Source: Antedon mediterranea
Lineage: Eukaryota > Echinodermata > Crinoidea > Comatulida > Antedonidae
DNA length: 64,000 nt
Reading direction: 5' to 3'
Assembly (NCBI RefSeq): GCF_964355755.1
Contig: NC_092676.1
Location: 26,954,288-27,018,287 of the forward strand
The position numbers and the translations under genes are program-made. The notes beneath the pieces are model-generated. The model did not search any database, was not told the DNA's origin, and worked only from the letters and a program-made list of their open reading frames with translations. This document shows, one piece after another, positions 13,601 through 25,600 of this stretch; the first letter of the stretch is position 1; each line of letters opens with the position of its first letter.

Positions 13601-16600
13601 CTATATAATTTATATGCCAGTATCTATGGGCCTAAATAATTCATATGCCAGCATCTATGGGCCTAAATAATTCATATGCCAGTGTCTATGGACCTATACA
13701 ATTTATATGTCAGCACCTAACATGTCTAGCACATCATTAGAAAATCTCCATGCTGTTTATCATAGTTTAGTGCCTGCTTTACATGCCATCAAATGGATGT
13801 AGCAATGAGAGAAAATACTACTTTATTTTAAACACCTATTAATTGTATTAACATGTATTGTAACTAAGGGCGGAATGGAATGGTCATTTTCAACTGAAGA
13901 ATAGGCTAAGAATAGGAAACAATAGCTTACTCATGTACCTCAATACCCCTTGTAGGTTCTTCAATCATGGTCAGTGTCAAAAAGCAAGGCCTACCTTATC
14001 GGTCAACAAGGCCTACCATAATGGTCAACCAGGCCTACCATGACGGTCAACAAGGACTTTCAAACTTAAAAGGGGGACACTTCACACACACAGTCACACG
14101 TCAACATTAAGAATAGATATAAACACTTGCATACAATTGTTATCATTGACAATCAATTCTAATACTATGGCTACCTTAATAAATTTAAAGGAATTTTATA
14201 ACATATTTTGTGCTTCACAAAGTAAGATTGAAGCTCATCCAAACATATATTTTATTTTCACAATTTTGAAGGTACGTTTTCTTTTAAATAACTTGATAGA
14301 AATAAATAAATTGAATTAATATTTTTGTTGTCAATATTTTTAGGGTCAATGCCAGCTTTGAGTGTGAGTGGTTGGCTTGAAACGCTCAACTTACAACAGT
14401 ATGAAAACACCATGGTAGCTAATGGTTTTGATAATCTAGATTTTATGGTAAGTTTAATCAAATTATATTAACCCTTTTCTTCTATGAATGTTCACACACC
14501 AACTTACACAATGACTTAAGCTCTGTCTACATTATCAAACTAGTGTGATGTGCCCAAATATGGATGGATGTGATATGACATCATCATGTCCATATATTGG
14601 CACATCACATTTTTTGTCACATAAAGTTTGATAGAATTGACAGAGCTAAGGCCTGAAGTGTAATCAGGACTGTGTTCTTTAAAGTGAGGGCGCTATATAG
14701 AAATTTACTAATATCACATTATGATGGTTTTTTTTTTTAATTTTTGAATAAAGCTTTTTTTAATCAGTATGTTTTAGTTACCTGGACTGATTATTGATTT
14801 AATAATTTAGATTTTAATAATGAAATCATTCAATGAATTTATTATTGTTTATGATATGTTTTAGGGTGGTGATATCGTAGAAGATCAAGACTTACAAGAC
14901 ATTGGTATTCTAGATGCTCAGCACCGTAATATAATATTAGCAGCTACTAAGCAACTTCAAGATATCAAACCTATAGGTAAAGTCTCATAGTGCACTACTG
15001 AAAAACTAGTGCCTTTTGAATAAAGAACTCCTACAGTGCCACAATTTAAACATTCAATTCAACATTGAATTATTTAATACTCCTACATATGGTCCTACTG
15101 ACATTTATTATAATAATAATAATAAGTGGGACTTATATAGTGTATTTAGCAAAGCCTCTATGCACTTTAAAAAAGAAATCGGAAAACTACGTGAGAAAAA
15201 AAAATATTTAAAAAGGCAAGTTTTCAGAGCAGTCTTAAAATAAGCGATTGATAGCCTGACAGATAGAGATTGGTCAATGCACTTTAAAAAAGAAATCAGA
15301 AAACTACGAGAGAAAAAAAGATTTAAAAAGGCGAGTTTTCAAAGCAGTCTTAAAATAAGCGATTGATAGCCTGACGGATAGAGATTGGTAAATTGGTTTA
15401 TGAACAATGTACTTCATTTCTGTTGTTTTGTAAATCTGGAGTGAACTTTGACCTCATTCCTTTCATGATTTGAAACTTTTAGAAATCAAATTCTAATTAT
15501 TCAAATTCAAAGAGGTGATGATTAAATGTAGTTTTTCTGCCTTAAGCATCAATCTCAAGCCTACCTGTCATTTTGAAGTTGTTTTTCATCTCTGATTGTC
15601 TAAACGTTTATATAAAGACACATATCTAACCTGATTAATCAAACAGGTTTGACCTTTGACATATCTATTTTGATGTGCTACTGGTTGAGTGACTATGCTT
15701 AATGGCTCTGTAAGCGAAAATGATGGCATATACAGTAGCATATAATATAAGTGAAATTTGTCCAACCCTTCAATGAATTCTCAAATTCAATTTGGCCTGT
15801 GTTTTCACATATAATATTTATAACTTAAATACATTTTGTTATGTTTTTTTAGGTGATGATGATTCGTTTAACCTGCAGGATTGGCTACGTAGTCTGCTTC
15901 TTATTGACTACATATCAACCTTTATAGACAGTGGAATATTGACAATGGACAGGGCTAGGCAGCTGTGGGAGTTTGAGTTAGTAAATGTAGGTAGAATCTG
16001 TACACTAGAGCCTCTTACAAGGGACCAACCTAAAAACCTAAATGTGGATTACTTTTTTACTTTGTATTCTAGTGGAGTAGGGTTCAATTCTGACCTAGTG
16101 CCAGGGTTCAATCCTGACCTAGTGCCAGGGTTGTAACTCACGACTCATTCAACTCCACTCCCTAAGCCTCAAGTAAAACTTAATTTATAATCATGAAAAA
16201 GTTTAAAATAGTTCCATCCTGTAATTGGCAAGTTTGTGCTCGCTGTTGGATATAACAATATACATAAAAGTGTAGCAAGTACCACCTGTACATAGCTCCT
16301 TGCATTGTATATTATAATATTATTAATCTAAAGGCAGATTACTGAAAAATGACAATGCTGTGGGTATCACTGGCTGGATCTCAATGGAGATACAAAATAA
16401 AATAAGTAGAAAGCTAAATCAAAACGATAAAGTAAAACAGCCAGAAAAATGAGCAGAGCTTTCGAGCAACACTATCCCTTCATCAATGCAATTTAGTCAT
16501 CTGTGCAATTATATTTATTATATTATATGTATTTTTTTAAGGACATACATTAGAATAATTCTTAATGTTTTCAGGTTTTGAAAATAAACATGGTTGGTCA

Positions 16601-19600
16601 CAGGAAAAGAATCCTTGCATCGTTAGGCAACAACCGCAAGTATACCTGTTCAAATGCAATAAACAGTAATGAGTTACAAACAGCAGATAAAAGTACTGAA
16701 CACCATCTTGCAATACCCACAGATCTTGTAAGTTATAATTATAATAATAATGATAATACATAATATATGTATAATAAATAAGATAATTTAATATAGTGCA
16801 TATTGCCTCTAAGTGCTGAACAATCTACAGAAAATATTTTAAAAAAATGTTTTGTCAACAAATGTCTGAAATTAAATAAAGTCAGAAGTAGCTGATTAAT
16901 AAATACTTAATAATTTCTCACTAGCTTTTATTTCACAATGAATTAATTCATCCATGCAAAATTCATCTGTGATGTATTTTAGAGGGGAGGGCCTCTGTGA
17001 CTGTATTCACCATTCACACTTAAACTAAGGATATGCCCTTAAAATTAAGAAAAATGCTCTATCTAAGTGAACACAATTTAAGGAAATATTTAAAATTAAA
17101 GGAAAGTTTTCACTTAAGTGTGATTGGTGAATACGGCCATTGTCTTCCAAGTTTTCCAATTTCTATCCCATCAGGCAGCTTAAGTTGCTAATTTTAAGTT
17201 GGCTTTATTAAAAACTAACTTTTTAAACTTTGCCTTTCCCGGAATCTTGTTTTTATTGTTGAACTTTTGCATGTGTTATATAAGCCAAACATGTTATTAT
17301 TATTAGCATTTAGTATGATGCACTTTATAAACCTGAATTATTATTGTTATTACATATTAACAATCAAATATGTGTTTGGAATTATTGAAGTGTCAAAAGT
17401 ACATCCCAATACATTAATGAATATCTATAAATAGAAATTATTTTGGTAAATTACCCTAGATTTAAAATCTTTACTTACTATACATTCCTATTGCTACCAA
17501 TTTATTATCACAATGATGAGAAAACATGAAATGATTAAAATTAGAAACGTATTCATCATGAAAGAGATGATTATCTAATAAGAAAAATATTTTTGTAATG
17601 ATGAATATTTCCATAGCAACAACATTAGCAACAACTAACATTCATTCAGACAGTTGTGTTATTGATAAAGCGCCCTCGAGCCTTCACGCGTCAAGCGATC
17701 TTACTTGGCACGTAACGTGATACACTGTAGTTTTCCGGTGACAAAATATCTCAAGTTATATTATTACGTTTCAAATTAAAATCGAAAGGTTCTTGTTTCC
17801 TACTTTGTCTTAATACTAAATTTATATTTTATGAAAATTATGTAACATGTTATTGGCGAGTCTGTTGGCAAATTATTTGTACGTTGTAGATGTGTTTGTC
17901 AGATTTGAAGGCCCACAGCATACCTAACTGACTTGTAAAATGTATTTACTTTTTGTATATGTCACTATGCGCTGTCACATTGTATGCCATCATATTGCTT
18001 AATTGAAATATTTCTCAATATGAATGATATTTAACTGTGTTGGGTACCATGTCAACATTATTCTACTGAAGATACTGCAGTAACTATTTTGTTACTGCAG
18101 TAAGTATGAATTTAGTTTCAATATAAATGTTTTCAGGTATTCATCGCAATAAACAGTGTGTTTGATTACCAAAAAAAGCTTGCTAGATAATTGCATAAAC
18201 CGGTTAAACAGTAAACAAACTGCTATAGAACAATTCACACAGGTTCGATCATTAGTTAATCCTCTTTTGTCCCATCGGCAATTAGGGCCATTCTTATTTA
18301 CTAGTTTAGTTATTTTACTATTACGATTGTTTTTTTAATTTGTGTTGCAGCATTTAGGAATGCATATAGAATCAGATAGCGGTCAACTGACCGTGCACCA
18401 GTCTCCTTGTCTGGACATTAACCTTTACAAAGACTATTCAAAAGTAACTTCTTTAAAAAGGGAGTCAAATGCATCAATCTCAGAAGCCAATAGTAACCCA
18501 TCATGCAATGCAAACCAGCCTTCATGTCAAAAAATTCCAGCAAGCAATGCAAATAGACCAACATCTCAAGAGATATTAATAGAACTGGACACAAATAGAG
18601 AAGTAGCAAACATTACGGATAATATTCAAACAGTTTCTAGCGTGAATGATCGTAATTTGGAAAAGTTACAGGAAGAGAACATTTATCAAGAGGTATTACC
18701 TGTTATTACAGAAGTGAATAGTAACATTCATCCATCAACAAATGGAAAAGTCCACCATAGTGCAATGCACGACAGAAGGCTACCCACGTTACCCTCAGAA
18801 CAAAAGGTTTGTTTTTAATTTTTAGTTACGGTACTTTATTTATTTATTCAACTTCTCACTAAAGCTTGGTTCCCACTAGAACGCAACGCAAGCGTTTTAA
18901 CCAATGACAAGCAAAGTTATAGACAGTTAGCAATCACAAGCGAATAAGCCATCGCTTGTGATTGGTCAATTCACTTGCGTTGCGTTACGTCCTTGCATTG
19001 TGTCGCTAGTGGGAACCAGCTTAACTTCTCAAAAACAGTCCAGTCCCAATTGCACAGTGGCTGTGTGTGTGAACTAGTACATGCACATGTGCTAGATGTG
19101 TACACTGGACCTACGGTTTATAGTCCTTATCCGAGAATACTCGTTCTACCTATAGAACCATGGAGCAAGTGAGCCTTGAACTTTTGCCAATCTTATGGCT
19201 AAGTAATTATGGTTCCACTGTCTTAACCTCTCGGCCACTCACTCACAGCTACTTTACTGTAGAGCAAGCAAGTTTAATAGTGTTTTTTCTGAGTCACTTA
19301 GATAAATGCTTGGAAGCATGTCTTTTGCTCATTTGCCAGAGGCTAAACCAAAACATTCATGCATGGTTTTTACACAATTCTCACATTAAACTTATGGCAC
19401 ATTTTATTTATAATTTCTGTTATAGCCCCCTCAATTTAACCAAGACAAACGTTTTTTTGACCAATTATAATCTGAATCAATATTATAGTGAAAATATGTG
19501 AAAAAAGAAAGTTACTATCCCACATGATAATACTATTGTTTGTATGCATGCTATGTATCACTAATATGCTTTTTAAAATATAATTTAATTTATTTTTTAT

Positions 19601-22600
19601 AGATATTTTAAATAACATTTTATTAGAATTGAATAAAGAATTGATAGTTGTTATTTTCAATCAAATGATTGATGTTTTAAACTTACCAGATAATAAATTG
19701 ATTTTTTAATCAAATTGTTTGTGAGTTAGTTAGAGGTTTTTTTTACTCAACTGGGGTTTGTCAAGTCTTAGTGAATCATGCAAAGTGCTGAGTTACATTG
19801 TCGGTGGGGAGAAAACAAACCACCATCATGAAAATCTACTTCAACATGACTCTATTTTCTTACCAAATCTTATGATTCATAGGGAAAAACACAATTACTT
19901 TCCAAAAAAACTACTCATTTGGGACAAAATTACTAAACGTTTTCTAAATTTACTACACTTGGCCAAACATAGGCTGCTAATTTGTGTCACGGTTCAGTAA
20001 TTTGCAGATAAGCATAATATGTCAATCAAATCTATAAAAAAATTGGAACAAATCATTATTTTATAAGTTGTTTCACTTTTTTCTTGTTGTCTAGGCTAAG
20101 CTGCATTCTAGCAATGTACCGGACTGGAAACATAAACCTGAGGTTTTAATCAAAGGCTGCTGTAATTATACGGCTTATGTAAGTATATGTTCAAATGATA
20201 ATACAGGCAGCACCTTCAAGACCCACTAATTAAAGGAGGTGTCCCCTGAATAGTGTTGGCTGTAGTGTTATAACATGCATTTATCTTATTCATTTGTGTA
20301 AAATTGTCTCCTTAATAGGGGTGTCCCATGATTAAGGGTGTCCCAAGTAGGGGTTTTACTCTAGTCAAATATTTTGACCTTAAATCTGATTTAGGTTAAT
20401 TCTTGACCTACCTGAAATTTATGGAAAACCACCTCTAACCAATTTTAAACTTCATCTCTCTTACGTAAAGCTACAATTATAAAGATGACAATGATGTTTT
20501 TTACTATGTTTGAAAGTTCTTTATAATTATTATTTAGTTTAAGAAAACAAGAATAATCTTTCAATATCCAATCTGTTGTGACATCTAAATTCATCATCAT
20601 CATTGAAATATCCATCAATTTGACGCATTTCCTCTCTTTTAATTTGTCCAGTATTTAGGCTCAACTTTAATCAAAGAAGTAAAGGGAACAGAATCGACGC
20701 GTGATGCGTGCGTCAAGTTACGGAAGTCGGCCAGAAGCTTACAGAAGGTTCCCACTATCACGTTATCTATTAACTACTTGGGCGTCAAATTCATAGATGC
20801 GAAATCGAAGGTGAGAACTTTATACCGTACTGGGACGTGCTATTACGTTCTTGTATTTTATTAAGTTGTTGCAAGGCAATTAGTGACCACAGACAAACCA
20901 CTGAGGGAGTTTGTTCGTAAGGTAACCACAAGGCTACTGTTTCTTTTGACGTGTTATTTTTTTTTATTTCTGGCACATGTACATATTTCATTAATAAATA
21001 AATACATCTAAATGAAATGCATTTGTATCTGATATTTCCCTTGTAATATTAGATGAACCTAGATGTGGGTCAGATTAGGAAACGTAAAGATCATTTTGAG
21101 ATGAATTTTTATATCTTTATTACTATTTTGTGTATATAATCATATAGAAGTATATCACAGTGTTGTAGATACTTGTAAACTTGGTTCAATTCTAACGCTA
21201 CTTTGGTGTTTTTATTATTACTTACTCCATTTTTGTTACTAAGTATTAGTTATAGTAGTGCATCGGTTTTTAGATGAGAGTTGGTTCTGTGTTACTCTGG
21301 TTCCTTTGGTAACTAGCCTTTGATAACGCCCAATGAACATAAAGATAACAAAAATATAAAGATGCCTTTCTTTCCTCCCTTTTTTTCTTTTCCTTCCTTT
21401 TTTTCTTTTCCTTCCTTTTTTTCTTTTCCTTCCTTTTTTTCTTTTTCTTCCTTTTTTTCTTTTCCTTCCTTTTTTTCTTTTCCTTCTTTTTTTTCTTTTC
21501 CTTCCTTTTTTTCTTTTCCTTCCTTTTTTTCTTTTCCTTCCTTTTTTTCTTTTCCTTCATTCCATTCTAAATCCTTAAGCTTTGTCTACACTTAACTAGT
21601 TTTAGGTGCCCATATATGGTAGTGATATGCCCAAATATGGTAGTGATATGACATCATCATGTCCATATATGGGCACATCACATTTTTTTTGTCACATAAA
21701 GTTTGCTGGTGTAGACAGAGATGAAGTAACTTGTTCATATTGTATGATGCATTAACGCTACTGTAGTTCATCAATGAGTGACACATAAATTGGAAATATT
21801 TTTAATGTTTGTGTAAATGTGGGGTAATAGCCTTTGTCTTTAAGTGGACAAAACAGATAACTACTTCCAACTTTGCCTGGGGGTTCTTTATGTCAACTAA
21901 AACAGGAGCTGAGATGTATGAAGGTAACCCTGTCCCAAACATTACTTTAATTCCATTTCTTCCTTCTATGTCTCCTCTCATTTCTCTTTATTCTCTTCTG
22001 TAATCTATAACCAATTCTTCACACTGAGATCATCATTAATATATCATTCACTGAATAAATCCAAATTCACTACTTCAGTAATCAAACATTTTTTATCGGG
22101 TGAGAAGTTACGTTACGTCATAAATCTATCAGTGAATTTCCCGCCTGTCAATCAATCAATCAGCCGCTCATATACGCTGCCATATCGCATTAATGACAAA
22201 TCATTTTACTCATCATCAGGTGAAATTTGATCTCGTCTATAACATCATGAGCAATCATTTTTATATTTTCTCTGACAATGACGCTTTAAGGAGGTTATAA
22301 TGGGATAGTTGATATGAAATAATATTTCAACATCTGTGTCTCTACTAACGACTGTTAGTAATTTTAATGATGCAGTAAAAGAAGTAATTTAGATATTTTA
22401 TAGACAGACTTTCTTTTTATTTAAAAATGTCCAATATTTGTATTAAAGTTCTTTGTTTTTTTTACGTTCTTGATTTTTTTATTTCTTGAAATTTAAATCA
22501 CTGGGAAAAGTAGTGATAAAAGTCGTATAAATGCATAGAATTTCAACTTGGAAAAAACTGTAAAAGTATTTAAAAAGCGCAGTAAAAACACAAAACTAAG

Positions 22601-25600
22601 AGTAATTGACATGACTTGAACTATGCCTTTTCGTCGTACACTCTTCTATTTCACCATTAAGCTTCTCAACATTTTTTTTAAGGAATTTAAAGGAAATCAA
22701 TATTTATTTAAATGATAAATTCTTGTTTCGTTCTTTATACAAACCTTATGTCGTAATTACCAACCTTAATTCTCAAACTCTCTCTCAGACAGGAACAAAA
22801 TTGGCCAGGTTAAGTCAACTTGTTAACGCTTGATTGAACGATTTTTCCACTTATTACGGAAGATAAATTATAATTCATATTGGAAAATCGCAATTAATTC
22901 ATGTCCAAATATAGTTATCTCAATCAGGCATTTATTGAGCATTCAGATTTCATAATGTAATTTTTTTTCTTGGAAACTTGTAATTGAGTAAATAATTTGA
23001 TAATTACTTTTAATGATTGCATTTTCTTTGTCTTTGAAACGTATAATTATTATAATTATTATAATTATAATATTGTTAATGAAAGAATAGTAATAACAAT
23101 TGCAATAATAATGAAATAAAATTCTGATATTCTGCAGTATTTTTAATGGTAACTCTCAATATAAGAGATAAACGTCTTCTTCAGGATTTGGCAGGACATT
23201 TCCAACCAGTTGTTTTTATATTTTCTCAGGTCTTCTCTCCATCTCATTTTGGATTTGCCTTTTTTGTTTAGATAAACTAACAATCTAAAAATTATTAAAT
23301 TTTAATTTTTCAGATGGTGATAACAGAACACGAGATTCGGAACATCTCGTGCGCAGCACAAGATGCCATTGATTTAAAGACATTTGCTTACATAACGAAA
23401 GACAGCGAGAGTGATCGACATTATTGTCATGTTTTCAACGTTAAGAATGTGGTAAGAATTTTTATTTTGTTTTGTCTCAAAGCATTTTTCTATAATCATT
23501 TGTGTTTTTCCTCTCCCAACACCTCTAGGCTAGTTAAAAGTGGGTTTTCTAGCCTACATTCCTTGTGCTTGCAACTGGTAGTATGCAACTATTCTGCTGG
23601 CAAACATTAGGGTCAGTTTTCTAGCCTTTAGGTTGGCATTGTATGCTAGCAACTGGTCTATTTAGTACACTTACAAAGGGCTTAAGATGGTGACAAAATG
23701 ACAGAACTAGGGCCTTATTCAAACTCACTTGATAATAACTATAAAATTCAAATATGCACAGAAGCAGCCAGATACTTCAATACACCCAAGTCTCTTAACC
23801 TTAATAAAGCCTGGCCAGTATCGTCACTTTTGTATTAAGCCAAATCGTTATATTCGAGTGTTCATGCTTGATTGCCCACAGCAACTGTCATAAGTCAGTA
23901 TCACGGTACTTAGTTCAACCATTGATTACATCACATAGCGACATTCACTCCTTCAAAAAACAACTTAAAATGCTATCCATGTTAAAGCCTTCAGGCGCTT
24001 TTTAAGGATATTGAACTCGCAGATAAAACAAATCCATTGACTTCATTTTCATTAATTTTAATTTTTCTATATATAATCTGGATCATAATTTATAAATTCA
24101 CGGCTTAAAACCGAGTATTATCGTGAAAGCTGAACTAACTGAGTGGGCTGATCAAAGACTACGGGCGATAATTGTGCTATTAATGCCAGTCGTGACCTTT
24201 GATCTTTAAACGCTGTCATTTTCATTTTTAGTTACGTGTGTACACTTGTCGTTAATTTCTAACAAAACAAATGTTTTTTTATGTTATTTAATATTTGTTA
24301 AAGGGGGAGGGGTTAGAGGTTCTTGTCTTGTCTTATTCGTTCATTATTTCTTTATGCTGTTTTTGTGTTTATATTTGAATATTTTTCAAAATAATTATAT
24401 GAATTACTTGGCATACAAAATTAAATGTATTCTTTTTTTTCTTAGTAAGTATAAACTGCAACATTTAACAGTGTATTGTTCTTGAGATAATCTTGAGTTT
24501 ATGTCATATTGAATTCAAATTTAATATTATTCAAATTGTCAGACTTCAGTTATGTTTCTATGAAATGCAGCTTAATACTATTCATGTCCGTTAATGCTGA
24601 TCTAAAAACCAGATTGGTGCTTTAAATCTGACATTACCCATAAGTCAATTAGCCCCAAACACATCTCAACATGTGTGCATGGACATGAAGTCTTAAAATG
24701 TCCATCATCCCTAGAGGGCAGCATACCCTTGACATGACACCAGCAATCTTAGTTGATTCCCTGAACTGAAGTCATTTCCGTGCGATCAGAATCTTAAGCT
24801 TAAACATTATACTTCTCCCCAGACCATGTGAATGGACGATAGACCACCTGTTAATCGCGTCTGCGGTCTGCCACAATCATCAAACGAACCAATCGTCATT
24901 CTTATAAATAACCTCGTCGAAATTGTTTGCACCAATACATGAATTTAAAAACTTCAAAATCAATCTCACTCACTGTTGATTATTTTTTAGCATGAATTGC
25001 TGACTTTTGTTTCTTTTGAATGAACTGAACAAAGCCAGGATAAGTCCTTTCTCACAATGTATTCATGTTGTTCTGTTTCCCTTGTGTATTTAATGTTTAT
25101 CTTCTTACCCATAGGAATGCCTACCTTTGGGTTATTCTAGGCTAGGATTATATGCAAAACCTTGAGTTATAGATTTATTTTCTATCATTTAAACAAAAAA
25201 ACATCTGTTTTAGACTTTTGCCAAGAAAGTATTAGCTTACAATACAAACATAGAAAAGAACAAATTTAATGAAGAGATTTAATAATGGAATGATACTAAA
25301 CCAACAATTTACTTATAACACATAAACTGATAGAACAAAGAAAAGTTAATATTAATCAAATACAAACCTAAATATCTCCATTTTGCTGGATATTATTTAA
25401 TACAAATCTAAAAATAGGTAGGCCTACCGTATTAGATGAATACCAAGGATAACAACTTGAACTAGAAGCAGGAGATTGCAATTAGCTAGCTATAGTGACA
25501 ATTAACAGTACAGTACCACTACAGTTAATTATTGATTAACAATTTAAGCCAGCACCATGTATTATTCCAACAACAGTGAATAATCAGCTAGTTACATTTT

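Larger units (their letters stand above)
20811..23313. other. intron 10
   Basis: No exon seen. It contains the pyrimidine minisatellite and a MITE, listed separately. A mixed-composition stretch at about 22080-22270 (CCCGCCTGTCAATCAATC and following) stands out from the AT-rich background and might be a regulatory element, which sequence alone cannot show. Confidence 0.5.

Noticed and set aside
18156-18338. 60-codon frame just before the linker exon, possible extra ANKS1 exon
   Set aside because: No acceptor/donor pair fits the phase-0 junction between 16727 and 18351, and the residues match no ANKS1 region.
24706-24722. CTCF-like CCTAGAGGGCAGC
   Set aside because: Two positions differ from the consensus and isolated matches are expected by chance; no supporting context.
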